Assembly (NCBI RefSeq): GCF_012927345.1 | Contig: NZ_JABBGJ010000019.1 | Span: 1-64,000 of the forward strand | Length of the DNA: 64,000 nucleotides | Reading direction: 5' to 3' | Source: Paraburkholderia polaris | Lineage (GTDB): Bacteria; Pseudomonadota; Gammaproteobacteria; Burkholderiales; Burkholderiaceae | Shown: piece after piece, positions 56,927-64,000 of the stretch | Layout of the letters: each line of letters opens with the position of its first letter | Numbering within the stretch: the stretch's first letter is position 1 | Position numbers and translations under genes: made by a program | Notes under the pieces: generated by a model | Database searches by the model: none | What the model saw: the letters and a program-made list of their open reading frames with translations, nothing else | Told to the model about the DNA's origin: nothing

Positions 56927-58462
56927 ATGTCGCCTCTTTCACAGATCGGCTCACTGCTCGGCTCTGCCAGCAGCACGTCCACCAACGCGGCCCTGGCCGC
57001 CGCGGCGAACGCCACGCCGTTCTCGCAGACCCTGCAGCAGAGCATTGATCTGCAAAACAACGCGGCCGCGCAGAGTGCGAGCAAGCCGCCGGCTTCGTCG
57101 TCTGCTTCGTCTGCTTCGTCTGCTTCCTCGTCCTCGGCATCTTCGTCGAGCGTGCATGATGCGCCGCCGCCCGATCCTTCGACGAAGAGCCCGGATTCCG
57201 CGAGCAGCAACTCGGCGAGCGCTTCTTCATCCGGCTCGTCGCCGGCCTCATCGTCCGCTTCGTCGACCGCTTCGTCGTCCGCTTCGTCATCCAACACGCA
57301 GCAGGCCTCGACCGACAGGACCAACGCGACGCCGCCGAAGTCCGCCAACACAGCCACGCAGACTGACGCGGGCACGGCAGCAGCGGCAGCCGCCGCGCAG
57401 GCTCAAGCCCAGGCTCAGGCCAATGCGAATGACGCCACCGACCCGGCGATCGCTGACCCTGCCGCGGCGCTGACTGACACCGCGACCACGCAGTCCGGCA
57501 CAGACACTCCGACAGGCGGCGCCACGGGCAAAAAGACGGGCGCGACCGATTCGAAGTCGGCGCAGGACGCCTTGCAGGCGGCGCTGGCCGCACTGGCGAG
57601 CGGCCAGGGCGCGGTTCCGGCGCAGGCGCTGGCGAGCGGCGCGGCGGCGAATGCTGCGACGGCCGCAAGCGGTCTGGGTACTGGCGCGGGCAACGGACTC
57701 AACGAATCGGCGGACGGCAAGACGTTTGCGGCCGGTTTGTTCGGCGACGGCAAGGGGTCGAGCGCCGGCAAGGCCGCATTGACGGCGGCGGCCACCGCGA
57801 CGATTGCGGATCAATCGGCGGCAGCAAAGGCCGCGGCTGACGCGCTGACCGCGACGGCTGCCAATGGTGCACAGGCTGACGATATAGCGTCCTTCAAGAG
57901 TGCGGCCGATGCCGCGACGGCGGCGCTGGCAGCCAGTCAGGCCGCGGCGAGCGCCGCGAGTACGACGGCGGCTGTGCAAACGACGGGCAACGCTGGTGCT
58001 GCGGACGTGGCGAATGCGTTGTCGCCGCCGGTGGGCACGACGGACTGGGAAGACGCGTTGAGTCAGAAGGTGGTGTTTTTGTCGAATGCGCATTCGCAGA
58101 GCGCCGAGCTGACGTTGAACCCGAAGGATTTGGGACCGCTACAGGTTGTGTTGCAGGTTGCCGATAACCATGCACATGCGTTGTTTGTTTCGCAGCACCA
58201 GCAGGTGCGGGAGGCTGTCGAGGCAGCGTTGCCGAAGCTTCGCGAGGCGATGGAGTCCAATGGGATTGGGCTGGGGAGCGCTAGTGTTAGCGATGGGTTT
58301 GCCCGGCAGGGCGGGCAGCAGCAGAGTGCTGATTCGGGGCGCTCAGGGGCGCGCGGGGGCAGCGCGGGTGCTTTTGCCGGTGGCGCTGATTCTGGTTCTG
58401 TTGATGACGTGGCTAGTGTTGCCGTGCGGCGGAGTGTGGGGTTGGTGGATACGTTTGCTTGA
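56927..58462 (+). CDS. fliK: Flagellar hook-length control protein FliK
   Basis: 511 aa from ATG 56927 (MSPLSQIGSLLGS). A long low-complexity ruler (Ser/Ala-rich, with SSASSASSASSSSAS and Ala/Gln/Thr parts) fills residues 30-370. The C-terminal Flg_hook domain reads WEDALSQKVVFLSNAHSQSAELTLNPKDLGPLQVVLQVADNHAHALFVSQHQQVREAVEAALPKLREAMESNGIGLGSASVSDGF. It measures hook length and switches export. It ends where the AT-rich repeat region begins; compare the second FliK-like gene at 48117-49523. Confidence 0.95.
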   Translation: MSPLSQIGSLLGSASSTSTNAALAAAANATPFSQTLQQSIDLQNNAAAQSASKPPASSSASSASSASSSSASSSSVHDAPPPDPSTKSPDSASSNSASASSSGSSPASSSASSTASSSASSSNTQQASTDRTNATPPKSANTATQTDAGTAAAAAAAQAQAQAQANANDATDPAIADPAAALTDTATTQSGTDTPTGGATGKKTGATDSKSAQDALQAALAALASGQGAVPAQALASGAAANAATAASGLGTGAGNGLNESADGKTFAAGLFGDGKGSSAGKAALTAAATATIADQSAAAKAAADALTATAANGAQADDIASFKSAADAATAALAASQAAASAASTTAAVQTTGNAGAADVANALSPPVGTTDWEDALSQKVVFLSNAHSQSAELTLNPKDLGPLQVVLQVADNHAHALFVSQHQQVREAVEAALPKLREAMESNGIGLGSASVSDGFARQGGQQQSADSGRSGARGGSAGAFAGGADSGSVDDVASVAVRRSVGLVDTFA

Positions 58463-58643
58463 CGGCTTTTTTTGCCTTTGCGGCGCTTGGTCGTTTGTTT
58501 GCCTGCGGTGTTTGGGTTTGGTTGGGGTTTTTATTGCCTGCTCGGCGGTTTTTGTCTGGTTGCCTGTGGCGTTGGGTTTTCCTTGATCTGGATTTTTTTG
58601 GCTTTCCTTGATCTGGATTCTTTGGCCTTTCCTTGAATTGTTA

Positions 58644-58817
58644 GTGGTCTATTAGCGTTCGCCCCTGTGCGGGGCAGGCACTTACTTTCTTTGCCGCCGC
58701 AAAGAAAGTAAGCAAAGAAAGCGGCTCAAACCGCTCATGCTAAGGGGGCACCCTTGCTGGGACAGGGTAGTGGCTCCGTGGAATCCGCGCTCTCGCACCT
58801 TCGAGCGTTAGTGACAA
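58644..58817 (+). repeat. Left arm of 174-bp inverted repeat
   Basis: The arm runs from GTGGTCTATTAGCG to GTGACAA and contains an inner hairpin (CTTACTTTCTTTGCCGCCGCAAAGAAAGTAAG). Its reverse complement recurs at 59207-59380 with over 85% identity by eye and the same length. Ends are well defined. Confidence 0.9.
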
Positions 58818-59009
58818 AGCCATCATCAGCTCCCACTCCGCACTGCGTGCGTCGCGGACGGGTCTGCCAGGGAAACCAGGGGCTTCGGTTTTGCGCAGCG
58901 GGAGCCGTCGGCTTCGCCTCGGCGAGGCACCTCCGCTGTCATGCAGCAAACCCTTCTAATGAAATGTCGTGTGTTGCAACGCTCATAGCTGTCGAGCTAG
59001 CTGTAGCCG

Positions 59010-59045
59010 TTGCCCTTGCCCTTGCCCTTGCCCTTGCCGTTGCCA
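59010..59045 (+). repeat. Hexanucleotide microsatellite (TTGCCC) x 6
   Basis: Four perfect and two imperfect TTGCCN units within the loop of the palindromic element. Confidence 0.85.
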
Positions 59046-59048
59046 TAG

Positions 59049-59095
<47 letters not shown>

Positions 59096-59206
59096 GATAT
59101 GCGATGGCAAACGGTGGTTCCGAGAGACGGGGGAGAGTTGAAACGTAGCGGGTGGTTTTATGAAGTGCTCTTCGGCGCGCGCAGCGCCGCCGGAAGTATG
59201 ACGCCC

Positions 59207-59380
59207 TTGTCACTAGCGCATGCAGGTGCACGAACACGGACTCTACGGAGCCACTACCCTGTCCCAGCAAGGGTGCCCACTTAGCATGAGCGGTTTGAGC
59301 CGCTTTCTTTGCTTACTTTCTTTGCGGCGGCAAAGAAAGTAAGTGCCTGCCCCGCACAGGGGCGAACGCTAATAGACCAC
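59207..59380 (-). repeat. Right arm of 174-bp inverted repeat
   Basis: Reverse complement of the left arm at 58644-58817, including the CTTTCTTTGC...GCAAAGAAAG hairpin and the CCACTACCCTGTCCCAGCAA block. The two arms face each other across 389 bp, and weaker similarity continues outward on both sides. Confidence 0.9.
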
Positions 59381-59678
59381 AAACAAATCAAGGAAAGGCC
59401 AACACCGCAAGCGCACAGACAAAAAAGCACGACGCAGGCAAAACAAATTAAGGAAAAGCCAACGCCACAGGCATACAGAAAAAAAAACACCGCGAAGGCA
59501 ACCAACCCCCACCCCCACTGAAGACAAAAAACCCAAAACCCACGCCGACAGGCGCCACCCGCCTGAAAGGCAAAAACCAGAGATAGCCCTCAATAACCCT
59601 TCTTTTCGACCCATCGCGCCGCAGGCAAATCAACAACAATCACCATCACCAGCACTAAAGGCAAGCAAAGCAAACCTC

Positions 59679-60185
59679 ATGGCAACCACGACCGCAAACC
59701 AGCAAGCCGCGCCCGCTTCCCCGGGCCCCTTGAAGCGCATCATCCTGATCGTCCTCATCGCGATCATCGCCGCAGGCGCTGCCGGCGCGGGTGTGTGGTT
59801 CTTCATGTCCCAGCGCAGCCCGGCCCCCGCCTCAGTGGGAATCGCCAGCGCGCCGGCGCCACTGGCCGTGCCGCTCTTCTTCCCGCTCGAATCCATGACG
59901 GTCAACCTGCAATCGGACGACGGTCAGCAACACTTCCTGCGTATCGGCCTGACGCTCAAGCTCAACGACCCGAAAACCCAGCAGGAACTCACCGACCATA
60001 TGCCGGAAGTGCGCAGCCGCATCCTCCTCGCACTGTCGAACAAACACCCGGAAGAACTCGCGCCGCTCGAAGGCAAACGCGCGCTGGCCACCGAACTCCA
60101 AACGCTGATCGAACAGCCGACCGATAAGGGCGCCGCACCCATCCACGTCCAGGACGTGCTGTTCACCGAATTCGTCGTGCAGTGA
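59679..60185 (+). CDS. fliL: Flagellar basal body-associated protein FliL
   Basis: 168 aa. A single N-terminal membrane span (RIILIVLIAIIAAGAAGAGVWFFM, about residues 21-44) and a periplasmic FliL domain (FFPLESMTVNLQSDDGQQHFLRIGLTLKLNDPKTQQELTDHMPEVRSRILLALSNKHPEELAPLEGKRALATELQTLIEQP ... VLFTEFVVQ). It works with the stator. It is the first gene of the second fli block, after the repeat gap. Confidence 0.95.
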   Translation: MATTTANQQAAPASPGPLKRIILIVLIAIIAAGAAGAGVWFFMSQRSPAPASVGIASAPAPLAVPLFFPLESMTVNLQSDDGQQHFLRIGLTLKLNDPKTQQELTDHMPEVRSRILLALSNKHPEELAPLEGKRALATELQTLIEQPTDKGAAPIHVQDVLFTEFVVQ

Positions 60186-60235
60186 ACCTGTTTCACGCTG
60201 CCATCACTAACCGCCGGACGCACGAGGAATAAGGA

Positions 60236-61234
60236 ATGGGCCACGAAGAGTTCATGTCCCAGGAGGAGGTCGATGCCCTCCTCAAGGGCGTCACCGGCGA
60301 GTCCGACTCGGAAGCCGAGCAGACTGACCGCTCAGGCGTACGCCCGTACAACATCGCGACGCAGGAACGCATCGTCCGCGGCCGGATGCCCGGTCTTGAA
60401 ATCATCAACGACCGTTTCGCGCGTCTGTTGCGCGTCGGTATCTTCAACTTCATGCGGCGCTCGGCGGAAATCTCCGTCGGTCCAGTGAAGGTGCTGAAGT
60501 ACAGCGAGTTCACCCGCAATCTGCCGATCCCGACCAACCTGAACCTGGTCCACGTGAAGCCGTTGCGCGGCACGTCGCTGTTCGTGTTCGACCCGAATCT
60601 GGTGTTCTTCGTGGTCGATAACCTGTTCGGCGGTGACGGGCGTTTCCATACCCGCGTCGAAGGCCGCGATTTCACGCAGACCGAGCAGCGCATCATCAAC
60701 AAGCTGCTCAACCTGGTGTTCGACAACTACACGGCCTCGTGGAAAAGCGTGCGCCCGCTGCAGTTCGAATACGTTCGCTCGGAAATGCACACGCAGTTCG
60801 CCAACGTGGCGACGCCGAACGAAATCGTCATCGTCACGCAGTTCTCGATCGAGTTCGGCACGACGGGCGGCACGCTGCACATCTGCATGCCGTATTCGAT
60901 GATCGAACCGATCCGCGACATTCTCTCGTCGCCGATCCAGGGCGAGGCGCTGGAAGTCGACCGTCGCTGGGTCCGCGTGCTGTCGCAGCAGGTGCAGGCA
61001 GCGGAAGTGGAGCTGAGCGCCGACCTCGCACAGGTGCCGGTCACGTTCGAGCAGATCCTGAACATGCGCAAGGGCGATGTTCTGCCGATCAACATCCCCG
61101 AACACATCACGGCGAAAGTCGATGGCGTGCCGGTGATGGAATGCGGCTACGGAATTTTCAATGGTCAGTACGCGTTGCGGGTCCAGAAAATGATCAGCGC
61201 AGCCGAAACGATGAAGGATGGTGGATATGAGTGA
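60236..61234 (+). CDS. fliM: Flagellar motor switch protein FliM
   Basis: 332 aa. The N-terminal EEFMSQEEVDALLKGVTGE binds CheY-P. NIATQERIVRGRMPGLEIINDRFARLLRVGIFNFMRRSAEISVG, FDPNLVFFVVDNLFGGDGRF and the C-terminal SpoA-like ring domain are typical. It overlaps fliN by 8 nt. Confidence 0.98.
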   Translation: MGHEEFMSQEEVDALLKGVTGESDSEAEQTDRSGVRPYNIATQERIVRGRMPGLEIINDRFARLLRVGIFNFMRRSAEISVGPVKVLKYSEFTRNLPIPTNLNLVHVKPLRGTSLFVFDPNLVFFVVDNLFGGDGRFHTRVEGRDFTQTEQRIINKLLNLVFDNYTASWKSVRPLQFEYVRSEMHTQFANVATPNEIVIVTQFSIEFGTTGGTLHICMPYSMIEPIRDILSSPIQGEALEVDRRWVRVLSQQVQAAEVELSADLAQVPVTFEQILNMRKGDVLPINIPEHITAKVDGVPVMECGYGIFNGQYALRVQKMISAAETMKDGGYE

Positions 61235-61670
61235 CCTGAACGCAAAGACTGAGGCAGAGCTGGCCGCCGACGCAGCCAGCGCCGAAGACGACGCGGCGAT
61301 GGCCGACTGGGCCAGCGCGCTGGCCGAGCAGAACGACAACACGGAAGTCAGCGCGACCACGGCCGGCGTGTTCCAGCCGCTCTCGAAGGTCGAACCGACC
61401 TCGACGCGCAACGATATCGACATGATCCTGGACATTCCCGTCCAGATGACCGTCGAACTCGGCCGCACCAAGATCGCGATCCGCAACCTGCTGCAACTCG
61501 CGCAGGGCTCGGTCGTGGAACTGGACGGCATGGCGGGTGAACCGATGGACGTGCTGGTCAACGGCTGCCTGATCGCCCAGGGCGAAGTGGTGGTCGTGAA
61601 CGACAAGTTCGGTATCCGTCTGACCGACATCATCACGCCGTCCGAACGCATCCGGAAGTTGAATCGATGA
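61227..61670 (+). CDS. fliN: Flagellar motor switch protein FliN
   Basis: 147 aa from ATG 61227 (MSDLNAKTEAELAADAASAEDD), which overlaps the fliM stop by 8 nt; an ATG at 61218 is less likely. An acidic N-terminus precedes the SpoA domain (DIDMILDIPVQMTVELGRTKIAIRNLLQLAQGSVVELDGMAGEPMDVLVNGCLIAQGEVVVVNDKFGIRLTDIITPSERIRKL). It completes the C ring. It overlaps fliO by 4 nt. Confidence 0.97.
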   Translation: MSDLNAKTEAELAADAASAEDDAAMADWASALAEQNDNTEVSATTAGVFQPLSKVEPTSTRNDIDMILDIPVQMTVELGRTKIAIRNLLQLAQGSVVELDGMAGEPMDVLVNGCLIAQGEVVVVNDKFGIRLTDIITPSERIRKLNR

Positions 61671-62338
61671 AATGCGTTGCCAGTCGCGCCGCGTTGCGTA
61701 GGTCGCATGGTTCACTTGAGTCACATGCGGCGCGCAATGATCTCCATCGCGCAGGCCTCGCGGCGACCGTGGCAACGACAGCGGCTACGTCGATGTTGAT
61801 GGTCGCACTGGCTTCAGTGGCGGCCTTCGCACCGTCGGCCGCGCACGCAGCCGACATGAACGCAGTCAACAACGCCGCGAAAATCGCGCCCGGTGTGGGT
61901 GCGGGCACGGCCGTTCCGGCGCTCGGCGTCGGCGCGGTGCTGCAAACCATCGTCGGCCTGCTGGTGGTGATCGGCCTGGTGTTCGCCTGTGCATGGCTCG
62001 CGCGCCGTTTCGGCTTGCAGCCGGCCAATCGCGGCGGCCTCGTGAAGACAATCGGCGGTGCCTCGCTCGGCGGCAAGGAGCGGGTCGCCGTGGTGGAGAT
62101 CGGCGATACGTGGCTCGTGCTCGGCACGGCGCCAGGCAATGTGCGTCTGCTGCACACGATGCCCGCCGGTTCAGCCGCGGTCGATCCGGTCGCCGGTATG
62201 CAACCGGCCGCACCAGGCGCATCGAATGTTTCGAGCGCGCGCGCAGCGTTGCCCGGCACTTTCGGCCAACGCTTTCGAGACGCTTTAAAAGGCGAAGTGG
62301 GCAAACGTTTCAATGGGCAAGGCGGCGGGGATCGGTAA
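61667..62338 (+). CDS. fliO: Flagellar biosynthesis protein FliO
   Basis: 223 aa. After a 65-residue leader with a signal-like hydrophobic stretch (ATSMLMVALASVAAFAPSAAHA), a membrane span (VLQTIVGLLVVIGLVFACAWLARRFG) precedes the FliO domain (IGGASLGGKERVAVVEIGDTWLVLGTAPGNVRLLHTM). It scaffolds FliP assembly. It overlaps fliP by 1 nt (TAATG). Confidence 0.92.
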   Translation: MKCVASRAALRRSHGSLESHAARNDLHRAGLAATVATTAATSMLMVALASVAAFAPSAAHAADMNAVNNAAKIAPGVGAGTAVPALGVGAVLQTIVGLLVVIGLVFACAWLARRFGLQPANRGGLVKTIGGASLGGKERVAVVEIGDTWLVLGTAPGNVRLLHTMPAGSAAVDPVAGMQPAAPGASNVSSARAALPGTFGQRFRDALKGEVGKRFNGQGGGDR

Positions 62339-63171
62339 TGCAGTTCAGTCTTCAATCAGCGCAATCGGTGCGTCATGCGCACGCCACTCGCATGTCTTGC
62401 GCCGCCTCGAAAGTCATTCCCGTCCTGCGCCGTGTCGCACCGGTCGTGTTGCCGGCACTGATGCTCGCGCTGCCGACGCTGTCGTTCGCACAAACCGCCG
62501 GCTTGCCGGCCTTCAATACGAGCCCGGGTCCGAACGGCGGCACGACCTACTCGCTGAGCGTGCAGACGATGCTGCTGCTCACGATGCTGTCGTTCCTGCC
62601 GGCAATGGTGCTGATGATGACGAGCTTCACACGCATCATCATTGTGTTGTCGCTGCTGCGCCAGGCGCTCGGCACGACCACCACGCCGCCTAACCAGGTG
62701 CTGGTCGGTCTCGCGCTGTTCCTCACGCTGTTCGTGATGTCGCCGGTGCTAGACAAGGCCTATAACGACGGCTACAAACCGTTCTCCGATGGCTCGATGC
62801 CGATGGAGACGGCGGTCACCCGCGGCCTCGCACCGTTCAAGACGTTCATGCTGCGCCAGACCCGCGAAAGCGATCTCGCGCTGTTCGCCCGCATCTCGCA
62901 CGCCGCGCCGATGCAAGGACCGGAAGACGTACCGCTGTCGCTGCTGGTACCGTCGTTCGTGACGAGTGAACTGAAGACGGGCTTCCAGATCGGCTTCACG
63001 ATTTTCATCCCGTTTCTGATCATCGACATGGTGGTGGCGAGCGTGCTGATGTCGATGGGGATGATGATGGTGTCGCCCGCCACCATCTCGCTGCCGTTCA
63101 AGCTGATGCTGTTCGTGCTGGTCGACGGTTGGCAGTTGCTGCTCGGCTCGCTCGCGCAGAGCTTTGTTTAA
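62338..63171 (+). CDS. fliP: Flagellar export gate protein FliP
   Basis: 277 aa from ATG 62338, the TAATG junction with fliO. A long signal peptide (about 55 residues ending LSFAQ) is followed by SVQTMLLLTMLSFLPAMVLMMTSFTRIIIVLSLLRQALGTTTTPPNQVLVGLALFLTLFVMSPV, the FliP signature. The C-terminal LVPSFVTSELKTGFQIGFTIFIPFLIIDMVVASVLMSMGMMMVSP is diagnostic. It forms the export gate with FliQ and FliR. Confidence 0.97.
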   Translation: MQFSLQSAQSVRHAHATRMSCAASKVIPVLRRVAPVVLPALMLALPTLSFAQTAGLPAFNTSPGPNGGTTYSLSVQTMLLLTMLSFLPAMVLMMTSFTRIIIVLSLLRQALGTTTTPPNQVLVGLALFLTLFVMSPVLDKAYNDGYKPFSDGSMPMETAVTRGLAPFKTFMLRQTRESDLALFARISHAAPMQGPEDVPLSLLVPSFVTSELKTGFQIGFTIFIPFLIIDMVVASVLMSMGMMMVSPATISLPFKLMLFVLVDGWQLLLGSLAQSFV

Positions 63172-63180
63172 CCGGGTCGC

Positions 63181-63219
63181 TTAGTTACGGCACTTAGCTA
63201 CGGCACTTAGCTGCGTCAC
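63181..63219 (+). repeat. 13-bp tandem repeat x 3 between fliP and fliQ
   Basis: TTAGTTACGGCAC, TTAGCTACGGCAC and TTAGCTGCGTCAC follow each other in the gap. A small local duplication. Confidence 0.75.
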
Positions 63220-63248
63220 CCAACCCTTCACGCTTCCGGTACTACGCC

Positions 63249-63518
63249 ATGAATCAGGAATCCGTCATGACGCTCGCGCACCAGGCCATGTATATCGGCC
63301 TGCTGCTCGCCGCGCCGTTGCTGCTGGTCGCGCTGGTGGTCGGTCTGGTGGTGAGCCTGTTCCAGGCCGCTACGCAGATCAACGAAACCACGCTGTCGTT
63401 CATTCCGAAGCTGCTCGCGATCGCCATCACAATGGTGATCGCCGGTCCGTGGATGTTGACCATCATGCTCGACTACCTGCGCGAAACGCTCACCAACATC
63501 CCTTCGCTCGTCAACTGA
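63249..63518 (+). CDS. fliQ: Flagellar export gate protein FliQ
   Basis: 89 aa with two membrane spans. MNQESVMTLAHQAMYIGLLLAAPLLLVALVVGLVVSLFQAATQINETTLSFIPKLLAIAITMVIAGPWMLTIMLDYLRE is the FliQ pattern throughout. It is part of the FliPQR gate. Confidence 0.97.
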   Translation: MNQESVMTLAHQAMYIGLLLAAPLLLVALVVGLVVSLFQAATQINETTLSFIPKLLAIAITMVIAGPWMLTIMLDYLRETLTNIPSLVN

Positions 63519-63564
63519 GCGCGGCCCCGGCCTCCGCTCAGCGCTTGCGCCCTTCCCTACCGCC

Positions 63565-64000
63565 ATGTTTTCCGTCACCTACGCACAACTGAATGCCTGG
63601 CTCACGGCGTTCCTGTGGCCTTTCGTGCGGATTCTCGCACTGGTGGCGACCGCGCCGGTGCTCGGCAACGCCTCGCTGCCAATGCGCGTGAAGATCGGCC
63701 TCGCGGCGTTCATCACAATCATCGTCGCGCCCACGCTCGGCGCGCTGCCGCAGGTGACGGTGTTTTCCGCTGAAGGCGTGTGGATCATCGTCAACCAGTT
63801 CCTGATCGGCATCGCGCTCGGCATGACAATGCAGATCGTGTTTCAGGCGATCGGCGCCACCGGCGACTTTGTCGGTCTGGGCATGGGTCTCGGTTTCGCG
63901 ACATTCTTCGACGCGCAGGCGAGCAGTTCCAGCCAGGTGCTGTCGAGCTATATGACCACCATCGCGATGCTGGTGTTTCTGGTGATCGACGGCCATCTGC
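63565..64000 (+). CDS. fliR: Flagellar export gate protein FliR, C-terminus cut by window end
   Basis: 145 codons are visible from ATG 63565 (MFSVTYAQLNAWLTAFLWPFVRILALVATAPVLGN), running off the window. The segments PMRVKIGLAAFITIIVAPTLG and FQAIGATGDFVGLGMGLGFATFFDAQASSSSQVLSSYMTTIAMLVFLVIDGH are FliR hallmarks. About 115 residues should lie beyond the end. Confidence 0.95.
   Translation, partial: MFSVTYAQLNAWLTAFLWPFVRILALVATAPVLGNASLPMRVKIGLAAFITIIVAPTLGALPQVTVFSAEGVWIIVNQFLIGIALGMTMQIVFQAIGATGDFVGLGMGLGFATFFDAQASSSSQVLSSYMTTIAMLVFLVIDGHL

Overview
The window reads as a chromosomal segment of a high-GC betaproteobacterium, most likely Paraburkholderia or a close Burkholderia relative. 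The evidence is the high GC content with strong third-position bias, the glmU-glmS, slt-cca and ahcY-metF neighbourhoods, an SAH riboswitch of the Ralstonia/Burkholderia type, and the split fli cluster. No tRNA, rRNA, CRISPR array, prophage or intact insertion sequence was seen. The species is inference from gene content; no database was searched.

Layout. 1-1924: a di-haem cytochrome c peroxidase (cut by the window edge) behind a lipoprotein phosphoesterase. 2073-4953: a YafY/WYL regulator divergent from a glutathione S-transferase, then two small unknown genes. 5123-10817 (minus): glmS, glmU, ttcA, a folB-like gene and a FolM-like reductase, covering cell-wall precursor, tRNA thiolation and pterin functions. 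10831-12238: a MidA-type methyltransferase and a small DUF2905 membrane protein. 12308-17223 (minus): lytic transglycosylase, NDUFA9-like protein, GST and CCA-adding enzyme. 17244-17843: 5-formyl-THF cyclo-ligase.

17902-23163 is a 5-oxoproline module: a winged-helix regulator, an intergenic region with a promoter and a perfect 11-bp inverted repeat, pxpB-pxpC-pxpA, and a translationally coupled DUF969/DUF979 membrane pair that is a candidate importer. It is followed by a TPR-glycosyltransferase protein and a BrnT/BrnA toxin-antitoxin pair. 26053-34846 (minus) is a dipeptide ABC importer with two tandem binding-protein genes and a TraB/GumN protein overlapping the last gene. 35177-38087 (minus) is the methyl-cycle operon (SAH riboswitch, ahcY, small membrane protein, metF). 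38164-47550 holds a family 2 glycosyltransferase, a LysR regulator, a DUF937-OmpA envelope protein, and three lipid/aldehyde-type oxidoreductases (GMC, AidB-like, ALDH).

47752-64000 is a flagellar cluster. The minus-strand arm is fliE, then fliS-fliT-fliK-like-fhlB behind a candidate sigma-28 promoter. The plus-strand arm is fliF-G-H-I-J-K and, after a 1.2-kb repeat-rich gap, fliL-M-N-O-P-Q-R, with fliR cut by the window end. The gap is a large imperfect palindrome with two 174-bp arms and hexanucleotide microsatellites, and it splits the fli operon in two.

Most of the window is ordinary core genome. The parts most worth a second look are the palindromic element inside the fli operon, the DUF969/DUF979 pair beside pxpBCA with its inverted repeat, the expanded FliI N-terminus, the two FliK-type proteins and the SAH riboswitch.
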